In this document: piece after piece, positions 39,057-50,496 of the stretch | Layout: every line of letters starts with the position of its first letter | Position numbering within the stretch: position 1 is the stretch's first letter | DNA from: Polynucleobacter sp. MG-Unter2-18 | GTDB lineage: Bacteria > Pseudomonadota > Gammaproteobacteria > Burkholderiales > Burkholderiaceae | Assembly (NCBI RefSeq): GCF_018687675.1 | Contig: NZ_CP061302.1 | Coordinates: 508,192 to 572,191 of the forward strand | DNA: 64,000 bases | Reading direction: 5' to 3' | The notes under the pieces: model-generated | What the model saw: only the letters and a program-made list of their open reading frames with translations | Database searches by the model: none | What the model was told of the DNA's origin: nothing | Program-made: the position numbers and the translations under genes

Positions 39057-39309
39057 GGTTGTATGGACAAGCGCTGCATGGTCTGATTACGTTTACTGGC
39101 AAGGACAAGATAAAAAAACTTTAAGGCGTATCAACGCACTTATAAAAGATGTCATGCGAAATCCTGAGGATGGTATTGGAAAGCCTGAGGAATTAAGGGA
39201 AAGTCTGTCGGGATTTTGGTCTAGAAGAATTGATGATGTTCATCGCCTTGTCTACGCTATTGAGAAAGATCAACTTGTGATTATTGCCTGCCGATATCAC
39301 TATCAATAA
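39046..39309 (+). CDS. yoeB: YoeB-family mRNA interferase toxin
   Basis: 87-residue RelE-superfamily ribosome-dependent endoribonuclease. WTSAAWSDYVYWQGQDKKTLRRINALIKD is the YoeB N-terminus; active-site residues correspond to Glu48/49 in KPEEL, Arg67 in DDVHRLVY, and the C-terminal His85-Tyr86 in CRYHYQ. All are intact, so the toxin looks functional. The C-terminus has one extra Gln after the usual final Tyr. Confidence 0.95.
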   Translation: MLSRVVWTSAAWSDYVYWQGQDKKTLRRINALIKDVMRNPEDGIGKPEELRESLSGFWSRRIDDVHRLVYAIEKDQLVIIACRYHYQ

Positions 39310-39326
39310 TTATGTTTTGTAGATGG

Positions 39327-40859
39327 TTATTTGCCTGGCTTATCTAGCTGAAAGATAACCGGCGCATCTTCATCAACTTTGCTTGGCAATGAGTCTGGTT
39401 TAACATCTTCACTGCCCGTGAAATTAAAATCTTGGCTTTGTACTACTGCCGCAGGCTTATCTAGCAGGGTGGTGACTAAGGCTGGGAATGCCGCAACCAC
39501 CACAACCATGATCAGCTGCAGAACAACCCAAGGTAAAGCACCCCAGTAGATATCGCTGCTCTTGACCTCTTTAGGCGCAACGCCACGCAAATAGAATAAG
39601 GCAAATCCAAAAGGTGGATGCATAAATGAGGTTTGCATATTCACGCAGAGCATTACGCCGAACCACACTAGAGCAGCACTAGCCGCTGCCTGGGGATTGC
39701 CGTTCATGGAGGCAAGTAATACTGGTGCAAGCAGTTTGACGGCGACTGGCGCAAGCAGCGGCACCACGATGAAAGCGATTTCGAAGAAGTCCAAGAAGAA
39801 TGCTAAGAAGAAAACAAATAGATTCACGGCAACTAAGAATCCAATCCAGCCTCCCGGTAAATCAGAAAATAACTCTTCTACCCAGTGACCACCGTCAACG
39901 CCTTGAAAGACAACCGAGAAACAGGTGGAGCCAATTAAGATAAAAACCACCATCGCAGTAATGCGCATGGTGTTTTGGTAAGCCTCTTGAATTAATCCTT
40001 TGAGATTAGGAATGCTGGCCCTGCGTATCCAAGCTAAGATCAAAGCGCCCATCGCACCCATGGCGCCAGATTCCGTTGGCGTTGCGATGCCAGTCATGAT
40101 GGTTCCCAGTACCAAGAAAATCAGTACTGCCGAGGGAATGATCCCCGTGAGACATTTTTTCCAGAGCGCCCAGCCCTTGAGTGTGAGCTCGTTTTCTGGG
40201 GCCGCGGGTAGGTAGTCGGGTCTAAAGCGAGAGAGGAAGAATGTGTATATAGCAAAAAGACCAATTTGCAGGAGTGAGATACCCCAAGCGCCCAGATACA
40301 TGCTGCCCACATCGGCGCTGCCACTCTGGGTTTTTAGCTGGTCAGCTAGGACAATCAGAACCAAGGAGGGCGGCACTAGTTGGGTAATGGTCCCAGAGGC
40401 CGCTAAAACGCCCGTAGCGTAGCGCATGTTATAGCCATAACGCATCATCACTGGTAGAGAGATCATTGCCATAGCGATCACCTGAGCGGCTACTGTGCCA
40501 GTAATTGCCCCCAAAATAAATCCCACAATGATGACGGAGTAGCCAAGCCCACCCCGAATACGTCCAAAGAGCTGACCCATGGAGTCCAGCATTTCTTCTG
40601 CAAGACCGCAGCGTTCCAAGATGGCACCCATGAAGGTGAAGAAGGGGATTGCTAGAAGTAGGTCGTTAGCAAGAACGCTACCAAAGATGCGCTGAGGAAT
40701 GGCTTGCAAAAATGGCATGCCAAAGAAATTCTCAGCAATTGCAATGCCAGCAAAAAATAATCCCGCAGCCATTAAAGAAAAAGCCACCGGAAAACCGATC
40801 AACATAAACACAATCAGCCCGCCAAACATGAGCGGCGGCATCCATTCAAGTGGAATCAT
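39327..40859 (-). CDS. dctM: TRAP transporter large permease (DctM)
   Basis: Ion-coupled transporter subunit with about twelve helices that carries small carboxylates together with a DctQ protein and a periplasmic DctP. Family features include PLMFGGLIVFMLIGFPVAFSL, IPFFTFMGAILERCGLAEEML, ITGTVAAQVIAMAMISLPVM and QLVPPSLVLIVLAD. It is longer than usual (510 residues) owing to a hydrophilic C-terminal tail. It overlaps dctQ by 4 bp. No DctP gene is present beside it; the next gene is the convergent yoeB. Confidence 0.93.
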   Translation of the reverse strand: MIPLEWMPPLMFGGLIVFMLIGFPVAFSLMAAGLFFAGIAIAENFFGMPFLQAIPQRIFGSVLANDLLLAIPFFTFMGAILERCGLAEEMLDSMGQLFGRIRGGLGYSVIIVGFILGAITGTVAAQVIAMAMISLPVMMRYGYNMRYATGVLAASGTITQLVPPSLVLIVLADQLKTQSGSADVGSMYLGAWGISLLQIGLFAIYTFFLSRFRPDYLPAAPENELTLKGWALWKKCLTGIIPSAVLIFLVLGTIMTGIATPTESGAMGAMGALILAWIRRASIPNLKGLIQEAYQNTMRITAMVVFILIGSTCFSVVFQGVDGGHWVEELFSDLPGGWIGFLVAVNLFVFFLAFFLDFFEIAFIVVPLLAPVAVKLLAPVLLASMNGNPQAAASAALVWFGVMLCVNMQTSFMHPPFGFALFYLRGVAPKEVKSSDIYWGALPWVVLQLIMVVVVAAFPALVTTLLDKPAAVVQSQDFNFTGSEDVKPDSLPSKVDEDAPVIFQLDKPGK

Positions 40860-41407
40860 TGCATGGGCTTTTCATAATAGAAATCAGCGGCGGGTAATAT
40901 TGCTTTGCCTTTGAGGGCGCCAATACGTTTGATGATTTCTGATAGGCCTTGGAGGCTCAGCATGAAGAAACCAAAAGGCACAATAAACTTAATGGGATAG
41001 CGTGGTAAACCGCCTGCATTGAGTGAATGTTCAGATACTAACCATGAGGGGTAAAACAAAGTCGTCCAAGATAGCCAGGCGAACAATAAGCAAGCAGGCA
41101 ATAAAAAAACAATCAAACCAAAGAGGTCTACATAAAGACGTCCGCGATCAGAAAGCTGTGAGTAAATGAGATCGACTCGAACATGTTCATTGCGTTTGAG
41201 GGTATATGCAGCTCCCAGCATGACAGCAGCAGCAAATAAATACCACTGTAGTTCTAGTGGCCAGTTATTACTGATATCTAGACTGTAACGAAGTAGAGCG
41301 TTAACGGCTGATACCACGCAAGACAGCAAAATCATAATGCTAGCTGCCTTGCCCAAGAATTGATTTAAGCGGTCAATTCCTATTGAGAGCATTCCCCAAA
41401 AGCCCAT
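40856..41407 (-). CDS. dctQ: TRAP transporter small permease (DctQ)
   Basis: 183-residue four-helix membrane protein. Helices are visible around residues 15-40, 50-72, 90-115 and 138-160; the typical DctQ sentence NWPLELQWYLFAAAVMLGAAYTLKRNEHVRVDL is intact. It starts 5 bp after the argH stop and overlaps dctM by 4 bp, so transcription probably comes from argH. Confidence 0.92.
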   Translation of the reverse strand: MGFWGMLSIGIDRLNQFLGKAASIMILLSCVVSAVNALLRYSLDISNNWPLELQWYLFAAAVMLGAAYTLKRNEHVRVDLIYSQLSDRGRLYVDLFGLIVFLLPACLLFAWLSWTTLFYPSWLVSEHSLNAGGLPRYPIKFIVPFGFFMLSLQGLSEIIKRIGALKGKAILPAADFYYEKPMQ

Positions 41408-41412
41408 GCGGA

Positions 41413-42831
41413 TTAGAGATCTGCACGACCCTGTTTAATTGCAGCGAGTACTTGTGCCGGTGCGGTACCACCAGCATGTTGACGAGAATTCACGGAGCCA
41501 TCTACAGTCAGTAAAGCAAACACATCATCGCCCATGAGCTCAGGACGATTATCTAAGCCACAAGCAAAACGCAATTCAGAGAGTGATAAGTCGGTGAGCA
41601 TGCAGTTGCGGCCTACACAGGCTTTCACTGCATGAGCTACTGCTTCGTGAGCATCACGAAAAGCCAAACCTTTTTTAACTAAGTAATCAGCTAAGTCGGT
41701 AGCAGTTGCGAAGCCTTCTTCAGCAGCAGCCTTCATCACATCGGCTTTTACCTGAATATGGGGGACCATATCAGCGAAGATGCGCAAGGTATCTTGTACG
41801 GTATCCACCGCATCAAACAAGGGCTCTTTGTCTTCTTGGTTATCCTTGTTGTAGGCTAATGGCTGACTCTTCATTAAAGTTAATAAAGAGATCAAATCAC
41901 CGTAGACGCGACCAGTTTTGCCGCGTGCTAATTCCGGTACATCTGGATTCTTTTTCTGCGGCATGATCGAGCTACCGGTACAGAAGCGATCTGGCAAGTC
42001 AATAAAGCCAAAGCGTGGGCTCAGCCACAGTACCAACTCTTCGGATAAGCGGGACACGTGCATCATCAGAATGGATGCAAAGGCGCAAAACTCAATCGCA
42101 AAGTCACGATCAGATACCGCATCAAGAGAGTTGTTGCAGATACCATCAAAACCTAAAATCTTAGCAACCTGCTCGCGATTAATGGGATAAGTTGTTCCGG
42201 CTAGAGCGGCTGCACCGAGTGGTAGACGATTAAAGCGAGCGCGCAGATCAGCCAAACGGCTCGCATCGCGACTAAACATTTCGTAATAGGCCATTAAGTG
42301 ATGACCAAAAGTAATTGGCTGGGCCACTTGTAGATGGGTGTGGCCAGGCATGATCGTCGCAGCATGAGTCTCAGCGAGGTTCAGCAAAGCAATGCGTAGG
42401 GTTTTGAGGATGGCTGCGATTTCATCAACACTGCCACGCAACCATAAGCGTAAATCAGTAGCCACTTGGTCATTACGCGAGCGACCAGTATGAAGACGCT
42501 TTCCAGCATCGCCAACTAACTCAGTCAGGCGAGCCTCGATATTCAGATGCACATCTTCCAGCGCGAGTTGCCACTTAAATTCCCCGGCTTCAATTTCGGC
42601 TTTGATCTGGGCCATACCCTTTTGAATATCCGCTAAATCCTGGGCGCCGATAATCTTTTGAGTAGCCAGCATTTCAGCGTGTGCTAAAGATCCTGCGATA
42701 TCGACCAAGGCAAATCGTTGATCAAAGCCAATAGAGGCGGTATAACGTTGAACTAGTTCGTCAACAGGTTCGTTAAACCGGGCCGACCAAGCTTGGGCTT
42801 TGTTGGAGAGGGAATTTTTTGATGAGCTCAT
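41413..42831 (-). CDS. argH: Argininosuccinate lyase
   Basis: Cleaves argininosuccinate to arginine and fumarate, the last step of arginine synthesis. The superfamily signature [12 protein letters not shown] with the catalytic Ser is intact, as are [21 protein letters not shown] and [17 protein letters not shown] start at the ATG giving [10 protein letters not shown] (472 residues); an ORF extending to 42921 would enter the hemC coding region and add unrelated residues. Divergent from hemC with 43 bp between. Arginine made here is a substrate of the cyanophycin synthetases at the end of the window. Confidence 0.96.
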   Translation of the reverse strand: MSSSKNSLSNKAQAWSARFNEPVDELVQRYTASIGFDQRFALVDIAGSLAHAEMLATQKIIGAQDLADIQKGMAQIKAEIEAGEFKWQLALEDVHLNIEARLTELVGDAGKRLHTGRSRNDQVATDLRLWLRGSVDEIAAILKTLRIALLNLAETHAATIMPGHTHLQVAQPITFGHHLMAYYEMFSRDASRLADLRARFNRLPLGAAALAGTTYPINREQVAKILGFDGICNNSLDAVSDRDFAIEFCAFASILMMHVSRLSEELVLWLSPRFGFIDLPDRFCTGSSIMPQKKNPDVPELARGKTGRVYGDLISLLTLMKSQPLAYNKDNQEDKEPLFDAVDTVQDTLRIFADMVPHIQVKADVMKAAAEEGFATATDLADYLVKKGLAFRDAHEAVAHAVKACVGRNCMLTDLSLSELRFACGLDNRPELMGDDVFALLTVDGSVNSRQHAGGTAPAQVLAAIKQGRADL

Positions 42832-42874
42832 AAACGCAGTATATTGATGTAAATCTTTAATTATTTTAAATGCT

Positions 42875-43855
42875 ATGTCCCAAACACCTATTTCTAGCCC
42901 TATAGCCTCCAACTCTGGCACCCCTGAGCGCCTTGTAATTGCCTCCCGTGAGAGTCGTCTCGCTATGTGGCAGGCTGAACACGTCCGAGATTGCCTTAAA
43001 AAGCTCTATCCGGCATGCGATGTACAGATCCTGGGTATGACTACCAGAGGAGATCAAATACTGGATAAAGCCCTCTCTAAGGTAGGTGGTAAGGGCTTAT
43101 TTGTAAAAGAACTCGAAACTGCCCTAGAAGATGGTCGGGCAGATTTGGCGGTGCATTCTCTGAAAGACGTTCCCATGGTCATGCCAGAGGGCTTTGATCT
43201 GTCCTGTGTCATGGTGCGGGAAGATGCCCATGATGCATTTGTTTCTAATGACTATGCCAGTCTAGAAGATTTGCCAAAGGGTGCGGTAGTGGGCACTTCA
43301 AGTTTGCGACGAGAGTCTGTTCTGAGATCCAGATTTCCGCATTTGGTGATTCAGCCCTTGAGGGGAAATTTAGATACTCGTATGGGTAAGCTCGATCGTG
43401 GCGAGTATCAGGCAATCATTTTGGCGGCTGCAGGTCTCAAGCGATTAGGTTTAGGAAGTCGCATTCGGGCTTTACTACCGATTGATCCGTACACACCGGC
43501 TGCGGGACAAGGCGCACTTGGTATCGAAACCTTGACTCAGCATCCCAGAATTAAAGAGTGGCTTGCGCCTCTGAACGATTTGCCAACACTCTTTGCGGTG
43601 ACTGCTGAACGCATGGTGTCGCGTCAATTAGGTGGATCTTGTGAAGTACCTTTGGCTGCGTATGCTACTTGGGACAAAGATCATATGAATATCCGCTCAT
43701 TTGTAGCTAGTGTCGACGGCACTGCAAGTTGCTTGGCTAGCGCTCAAGGTGCCGTCAAGAGTTTGGAAGATGCAGAAGCTTTGGGTCTCTTGGTTGCACA
43801 AGACCTCATTGCTCAAGGTGCTGAGCGTTTATTGCCTAATGGCCTGCCTAAGTAA
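42875..43855 (+). CDS. hemC: Hydroxymethylbilane synthase (porphobilinogen deaminase)
   Basis: Joins four porphobilinogens into hydroxymethylbilane. N-terminal [23 protein letters not shown] (95-101), [15 protein letters not shown] and the dipyrromethane-cofactor Cys256 in [12 protein letters not shown] are all present. About 17 residues precede the conserved start. hemD follows after 35 bp, the usual pair. Confidence 0.97.
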   Translation: MSQTPISSPIASNSGTPERLVIASRESRLAMWQAEHVRDCLKKLYPACDVQILGMTTRGDQILDKALSKVGGKGLFVKELETALEDGRADLAVHSLKDVPMVMPEGFDLSCVMVREDAHDAFVSNDYASLEDLPKGAVVGTSSLRRESVLRSRFPHLVIQPLRGNLDTRMGKLDRGEYQAIILAAAGLKRLGLGSRIRALLPIDPYTPAAGQGALGIETLTQHPRIKEWLAPLNDLPTLFAVTAERMVSRQLGGSCEVPLAAYATWDKDHMNIRSFVASVDGTASCLASAQGAVKSLEDAEALGLLVAQDLIAQGAERLLPNGLPK

Positions 43856-43890
43856 AAGTTGATAAGCAAGACCTATTAGATAAGTTGTGG

Positions 43891-44700
43891 ATGAGCAATA
43901 AGACCATTGTCATCACCCGCCCCAGTGGACAGGCACGTCAGTTGTCAGAAGCGCTTCAGGTGAGTTTGCGCAATAGCGGCTTTACTCTCGAATCTGCCCC
44001 CAAGATCATTTCTTTACCCTTATTGACTATTGCCCCAAAGGGCGATGATCTTTTGGTGGGACAGATTACTACAGCTCTAAAGACTGCAGACCTAGCCATT
44101 TTTGTTAGTCCGAATGCCATTGAATGCACGATGCGTTTATTGGAGCACCCCTGGAAAGCGTTATCTAACAAGCCTGTGCCAATTGGGGTGATGGGTGGTA
44201 GCAGCATGGCAGCCCTCAAAAATCATGGTGTTGGTCTTGAGGCTAATCCCGCAAAAGTCATTCTTCCTCAGAATAATACGCAGTGGGATTCTGAAGGCTT
44301 ATGGACCGAATTGCAGAATCTGCACTGGAATTGGCCCACTAAAAAAGTGATTATCTTTAAAGGTGAGGGTGGGCGCGATTGGCTTGCTGACACTCTAAAA
44401 AATGCTGGCGCGCAAGTTGAAGCATTCTCAGTCTATGCCCGCGTTCCTTTAGATCTCAATAGTTCGGCCTGGAATGAAATTCATAAGATGGAGTTTGCTA
44501 ACTCGCTTTGGATTCTGACTTCATCGGAGGCAGTCAGGTATTTAGGTCAAGCTAAACTGCCGCTTGCGCTCGCTACAGCTGTTTGCCCACACCATAATAT
44601 TGCCTCTGCGGCTGAGCAAATCGGCTTTGGTGAAGTGACTACTTGTGAGCCTGGGGATGAGGCTTTAATTGGCGCATCGCAGGTCTGGCTAGCTAACTAA
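43891..44700 (+). CDS. hemD: Uroporphyrinogen-III synthase
   Basis: Cyclises hydroxymethylbilane to uroporphyrinogen III. The family is poorly conserved; visible are NKTIVITRPSGQARQLSEAL at the start, FVSPNAIECTMRLL, and WILTSSEAVRYLG with the usual TSS motif. Two-domain size (269 residues) fits. Start ATG gives MSNKTIVI; an in-frame TTG two codons upstream is possible. Convergent with ubiC, the stop codons overlapping by 4 bp. Confidence 0.9.
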   Translation: MSNKTIVITRPSGQARQLSEALQVSLRNSGFTLESAPKIISLPLLTIAPKGDDLLVGQITTALKTADLAIFVSPNAIECTMRLLEHPWKALSNKPVPIGVMGGSSMAALKNHGVGLEANPAKVILPQNNTQWDSEGLWTELQNLHWNWPTKKVIIFKGEGGRDWLADTLKNAGAQVEAFSVYARVPLDLNSSAWNEIHKMEFANSLWILTSSEAVRYLGQAKLPLALATAVCPHHNIASAAEQIGFGEVTTCEPGDEALIGASQVWLAN

Positions 44701-45269
44701 TTATTGGGATAATTAAGAAGGGCTGGCAGAAAAACTTCACTCACTAAAAGTGGACGCCCTTTTAGTTGATATAAGGTCCTTCTTGCCCAGCTGACCGCTG
44801 GCAATTTTTGATATTGCTGAAAACATTTTTTCCATAGGATGTTTCGTTTATCAAGGCGAGCAATTTCTCTGAGAGGCTTCTTTTTTGAGCGCATCCGTGT
44901 TTTAGCAAATAGCACTGCACCTAATGGTTTCTTTCCTAAGCGCAGAACTTCATGGTTACTGCCGCTCGAGCTGCTACTAGGAATAATGCTGTTGGCCATC
45001 ACTAGTGGCATGCCGTTTGCGCAAAGCAGTACCTCTCGGATGCGACAGCGTTTGATCTTGAAATGAAAATAGCGACTCTCGTCGCTATTGAGGTTTTGGC
45101 GGCAATCACGCAAAACTACTACCTCTAGTTTTTGTCCGATTGCACGTTCAATTTTTTGGGTTAAAGAACCGGTATCGCTGAGCCAAGACTGCCACTGACG
45201 TGGCGCTTGATGTAATTCACCGGAATCGACTCGATTCCATGCAGAACGGAGGCGACGACGGTGAATCAT
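44697..45269 (-). CDS. ubiC: Chorismate lyase (UbiC)
   Basis: Removes pyruvate from chorismate to make 4-hydroxybenzoate for ubiquinone. The 190-residue protein shows SWLSDTGSLTQKIE near the N-terminus, IREVLLCANGMPLVMANSIIP, ARRTLYQLKGRPLLVSEVFLPAL at the end, matching UbiC. It begins 2 bp after the helicase stop on the same strand and may be read from that transcript. It is very basic in the middle (KTRMRSKKKPLREIARLDKR), which is normal for this group. Confidence 0.9.
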   Translation of the reverse strand: MIHRRRLRSAWNRVDSGELHQAPRQWQSWLSDTGSLTQKIERAIGQKLEVVVLRDCRQNLNSDESRYFHFKIKRCRIREVLLCANGMPLVMANSIIPSSSSSGSNHEVLRLGKKPLGAVLFAKTRMRSKKKPLREIARLDKRNILWKKCFQQYQKLPAVSWARRTLYQLKGRPLLVSEVFLPALLNYPNN

Positions 45270-45271
45270 TT

Positions 45272-46843
<1,572 letters not shown>

Positions 46844-46851
46844 GCTGTTAC

Positions 46852-46929
46852 ACATCCCGTTAATGGGATGTCTCCGTGTATACACTCTCTGTTTTTTATT
46901 GAGTGTGATGGTCAAAGGCATCGACCATC
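46852..46929 (-). promoter_or_regulatory. Three adjacent hairpins in the rhlE leader
   Basis: Three inverted repeats follow one another directly before the rhlE ATG: GATGGTC/GACCATC (46907-46929), ACACTC/GAGTGT (46882-46906), and ACATCCC/GGGATGT with a 6-base loop (46852-46871). The last ends 8 bases before the ATG and includes the GGGAT that would serve as ribosome site. The block could work as a cold-sensing or helicase-sensitive translational switch. Function inferred. Confidence 0.6.
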
Positions 46930-47094
46930 AGACAGGCGGCAGCGCGTTTTGTAAATTCGGTGTTTATGACTTCTAAACGATGCGCTGAAATATAGCTGGG
47001 GGGCGATGAATCAAATTGCTTTAAAAAGCTTCTAATTATGACATTTTAAGGAGCCCATTACAAGGGTTTTCCCGAATTTAATTATGATTAGGTG

Positions 47095-47763
47095 ATGAAT
47101 TGGTTTATTACGCCCTCAAGCGTTGGCATTGTTGATTTCCCTGCATACCTTGTGGGTGTCATTTTTACGATCTTATTTCCCGGCCCAAATTCCCTGTATG
47201 TACTGGCGATTGCTTCGGTAAAGGGATGGCGCGCTGGTGCGTGGGCATCCGTAGGCATTTTTATTGGCGACGCTATCTTGATGATCGGCATCGCCTTAGG
47301 TGCTGCAACTTTACTGAACTCATCGCCATCCACATTCAATATCTTGCGTTTGTTTGGCGTCGCTTATCTGGCGTGGATGGGATATGGTTTTATTCGGAGT
47401 GGCCTGGCGCGTTGGCACGGCACTCAAGTACTGGTATCAGGAGATAGTCAGTCTCATTACTTAAGTACCCTACATCCAGCAATAGCTGCACTGACTTTAT
47501 CTTTAACTAATCCTAAGGCAATCTTTTTCTTCGTCTCATTCTTTGCGCAGTTTATTCAACCGGAGTATGCGCATCCAGTGCATACCTTTTTATACCTAGC
47601 TCTGGTATTGCAAATAGTGAGCATGACCTACTTAATAAGCCTCATCTTTGCTGGGCAATTTTTTCTCAGCTTCTTTAATCGTCACCCTCACTACGCCGCA
47701 GCTCTTTGGTTTCTAGTTGGAGCTCTGCTAATTGGCTTTGCTGGAAAGCTACTACTCTATTGA
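47095..47763 (+). CDS. LysE-family amino-acid exporter, LeuE-like
   Basis: Six-helix RhtB/LysE exporter. Similar to E. coli LeuE along its length: PAYLVGVIFTILFPGPNSLYVL, GWRAGAWASVGIFIGDAILM, LSLTNPKAIFFFVSFFAQFI. It likely exports leucine or other neutral amino acids. GTG and ATG are adjacent at the start; I use ATG. It stands alone, convergent with the aldehyde dehydrogenase gene. Confidence 0.88.
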   Translation: MNWFITPSSVGIVDFPAYLVGVIFTILFPGPNSLYVLAIASVKGWRAGAWASVGIFIGDAILMIGIALGAATLLNSSPSTFNILRLFGVAYLAWMGYGFIRSGLARWHGTQVLVSGDSQSHYLSTLHPAIAALTLSLTNPKAIFFFVSFFAQFIQPEYAHPVHTFLYLALVLQIVSMTYLISLIFAGQFFLSFFNRHPHYAAALWFLVGALLIGFAGKLLLY

Positions 47764-47780
47764 TAAGCCTTGATCAGGGA

Positions 47781-49184
47781 TTATTTGAGCCAACGCAATA
47801 AGCGCTCAACACCTTTACCGTAGGGTGGTCTTGCTAACTGAGTGCCACGTAAAAAAGGAAGACCAAATAAACCGCGCACCTCTAAAACAGATTTGCGATG
47901 ACTAAATGCCTCAAAACCTGCTTTGCCATGGTAAGCGCCCATACCGCTTGCGCCGATGCCCCCAAAGGGTAAATCTTCCACAGCAGCATGCAAAAGGGTG
48001 TCATTGATTGTGACGCCACCAGAGCGAGTTTCTTTTAAAACGCGCTTCATTGCTTCTTTATTTTTACCAAACCAGTACATGGCTAATGGCATTGGGCGCT
48101 CATTAATATATCGGATGATTGAATCGATATCGTTGATTGTCACGATTGGCAGAATGGGGCCGAATACCTCTTCTTGCATGATCAGCGCACTCTCAGAAAC
48201 ATTTAAGAGTGCTACTGGAGTAAATGGCAGTCCAGTATTGTTCGTTGGCGAAATCAGTGGAATTGCTTGTGCACCATGATCTATTGCATCTTGAACGAGT
48301 TTTTGCCAGCGTGCTAGCTGCTGCTCATCAATCGGGCCAGTGAACTCTTCTGGGTTGGAAAATTGGTTTTGCGCAGCATTCTGCAGCTCTTGAATAAATG
48401 CATTGCAATCACTTTCGCGAATAACGGCGTAATCCGGCGCAATGCAAGTTTGTCCGCCATTCACTAACTTGCCATAAATGATGCTAGCAGCTGCCTCTTT
48501 GAGCTTCGCTGAGGAGTCAACAATTGCTGGAGACTTGCCGCCCAGCTCTAAAGTAATTGGGGTTAGATGATCTGCTGCCGCACGCATGACCTTTTTTCCA
48601 ATATCTCCGGAGCCTGTAAAAAATAGATGATCAAAAGGGAGTGCTGCAAAAGATTCTGCAACCTCGGTACCGCCAACGCTTACGCAAAATTCGATTGGGT
48701 GAAAATATTCTTGAATCAAAGTTGCCAAGAATCCAGAGGTGCGAGAACTTCTTTCTGACGGCTTTAGCCAAACGCGATTACCTGCTGCAAAAGCAGCGAT
48801 CGCTGGCAAAAGTGCTAGTTGTACTGGGTAATTCCAGGGACTCATGATGCCCACGACACCCATAGATTGCATTTGTGTCCAAGCGTGAGATGAACCCAAA
48901 AATCCAGGCGTTGGCACTAGCTGCGGCTTCATCCACTCTTTTAGATTCTGACGAACATGTTTGCAAGCTTGATAAATTATTTGAAACTCAAGAAGTCGAC
49001 TCTCAGTGGGGTGGCGAGTACCAAAATCTGCAGCCAACACTTTGCAGATTTTTTCTTCATTGGCGGCAATCATTCGCTCAATACGCCCAATCCGCTCAAG
49101 GCGAACCTGTAGGGAGGGGTTCGGTTCCGAGGCATAAGCTGCCTTGATTTCGTCTAATTGAATTGTGAAGCGGTTTATCGGCAT
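47781..49184 (-). CDS. Aldehyde dehydrogenase, coniferyl-aldehyde type
   Basis: 467-residue class 3-like NAD(P)-dependent aldehyde dehydrogenase. Catalytic Cys lies in NGGQTCIAPDY, the general base Glu in ELGGKSP, cofactor motif FTGSGDIGKKV, and the N-terminal SPWNYPVQLALLPAIAAFAAGN. C-terminal FSHRKSVLEVRGLFGLPFLR is usual for coniferyl-aldehyde dehydrogenases, which oxidise lignin-derived and long-chain aldehydes. Substrate is not proven. It is divergent from msrA with a 52-bp gap. Confidence 0.88.
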   Translation of the reverse strand: MPINRFTIQLDEIKAAYASEPNPSLQVRLERIGRIERMIAANEEKICKVLAADFGTRHPTESRLLEFQIIYQACKHVRQNLKEWMKPQLVPTPGFLGSSHAWTQMQSMGVVGIMSPWNYPVQLALLPAIAAFAAGNRVWLKPSERSSRTSGFLATLIQEYFHPIEFCVSVGGTEVAESFAALPFDHLFFTGSGDIGKKVMRAAADHLTPITLELGGKSPAIVDSSAKLKEAAASIIYGKLVNGGQTCIAPDYAVIRESDCNAFIQELQNAAQNQFSNPEEFTGPIDEQQLARWQKLVQDAIDHGAQAIPLISPTNNTGLPFTPVALLNVSESALIMQEEVFGPILPIVTINDIDSIIRYINERPMPLAMYWFGKNKEAMKRVLKETRSGGVTINDTLLHAAVEDLPFGGIGASGMGAYHGKAGFEAFSHRKSVLEVRGLFGLPFLRGTQLARPPYGKGVERLLRWLK

Positions 49185-49236
49185 GAGGTTTTATGTAGAG
49201 CAAGCAAACGATTGAATAAGGCATTAGGATAAAGCC

Positions 49237-49809
49237 ATGAACGAAACTATTCTCAAAAATCACCCAACTCTCGAGCGCGCTACTTTAGGCGGTGGCTGTT
49301 TCTGGTGTCTGGAGGCGGTTTACCAGCAAATTTCCGGCGTAAGTGCTGTGGTTTCAGGGTATGCGGGAGGGGCAATGCCAAATCCGGACTATGACTCCAT
49401 TTGCACTGGCCAAACAGGACATGCTGAAATCGTCGACATTTACTTTGATCCGGCGGTAGTGTCCTATCGTGATTTATTAGAGATCTTCTTTGTAATTCAT
49501 GATCCAACTACTTTGAATTATCAAGGCAATGACCGTGGAACCCAATACCGTTCGGTGATCTTTACTCACGGTGATAGTCAAGCTACAACTGCCCGTGAAA
49601 TAGTCAAAGAGTTAGAGAATGCGAAGATTTACTCCAATCCAATAGTGACTCAAATTGATGCGGCGCCAGTTATTTACCCAGCTGAGGAATATCACCAGAA
49701 TTATTTTCGTCAGCATCCGGGGCAGGGCTACTGTATGGCAGTCGTTGCTCCTAAGTTGGCAAAATTCAGAGCAAAGTTTCAATCTCTGATTGCGCCAGAG
49801 TTTCGGTAG
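49237..49809 (+). CDS. msrA: Peptide methionine-(S)-S-oxide reductase
   Basis: Repairs oxidised methionine. Catalytic Cys21 sits in GGGCFWCLEAVYQQ, followed by SGYAGG, GHAEIV, and HDPTTLNYQGNDRGTQYRS. The C-terminal segment ends in EEYHQNYFRQHPGQGYC with the resolving Cys. It converges with pdxH with 29 bp between. Confidence 0.96.
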   Translation: MNETILKNHPTLERATLGGGCFWCLEAVYQQISGVSAVVSGYAGGAMPNPDYDSICTGQTGHAEIVDIYFDPAVVSYRDLLEIFFVIHDPTTLNYQGNDRGTQYRSVIFTHGDSQATTAREIVKELENAKIYSNPIVTQIDAAPVIYPAEEYHQNYFRQHPGQGYCMAVVAPKLAKFRAKFQSLIAPEFR

Positions 49810-49838
49810 AAAAACTGGGTTAAACGTAATCCAATCTT

Positions 49839-50474
49839 TTAGGGTGCCAAGCGAGTAATCCGCCATTGAGCGCCATCGAGTTGATAGTGAATACGGTCAT
49901 GTAAGCGTGAAGGACGGCCTTGCCAGAACTCAATCTCAGTAGGTTGTAGGCGGTATCCTCCCCAGTGCTCTGGGCGTGGCGGCTTGTCTCCAAAGTCTGC
50001 TGCAAAACGCTTTTCAGCTTCCTCAAGAAACTCGCGATTGGGAATTTCGGAGCTTTGTGGTGAAGCCCATGCCCCAATTCGAGATGCTGCTGGTCGGGAG
50101 TGAAAGTATTCATCGCTCTCGGCAGGACTAACGCGCTCAACGATTCCTTTGATGCGAACCTGACGTTCTAGCTCGTGCCAATGAAACAACAAGGCAGCGT
50201 GTGGGCGAGCAGCCAGTTCTTTACCCTTTTGACTTTCGTAATTGGTAAAGAAGGTGAAGCCAGCACTATCCGCACCTTTTAGTAAGACAATACGGGCTGA
50301 TGGATTGCCCGCAGAATCTGCAGTTGCCAAAGTCATGGAGTTGGGTTCGGGACACTCCGCTTTCACGGCCTGATCAAACCAAACTTGAAATAAGTCCAGT
50401 GGATTTGGTGAAACCTCAGTCTCTGAAAGCTGACCGAAAGTGTAGTTTTTGCGAAGTTGAGCAATGGAGTCCAT
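49839..50474 (-). CDS. pdxH: Pyridoxamine 5'-phosphate oxidase
   Basis: FMN enzyme making pyridoxal 5'-phosphate. Recognised by [55 protein letters not shown] and the C-terminal [19 protein letters not shown] start at [10 protein letters not shown] (211 residues), not the ORF start at 50510, because that would overlap the divergent tcdA gene. PLP is needed by the large decarboxylase in this window. Confidence 0.94.
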   Translation of the reverse strand: MDSIAQLRKNYTFGQLSETEVSPNPLDLFQVWFDQAVKAECPEPNSMTLATADSAGNPSARIVLLKGADSAGFTFFTNYESQKGKELAARPHAALLFHWHELERQVRIKGIVERVSPAESDEYFHSRPAASRIGAWASPQSSEIPNREFLEEAEKRFAADFGDKPPRPEHWGGYRLQPTEIEFWQGRPSRLHDRIHYQLDGAQWRITRLAP

Positions 50475-50496
50475 TATTTCAGTATAAAGAGAGTCT

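Noticed and set aside
42832..42921. Extended argH start
   Set aside because: The extra 30 codons overlap the divergent hemC coding region and do not resemble ArgH.
46844..46921. N-terminal extension of rhlE by 26 codons
   Set aside because: It would translate through three hairpins and has no homology to helicase N-termini; MTFSKETN is a better start.
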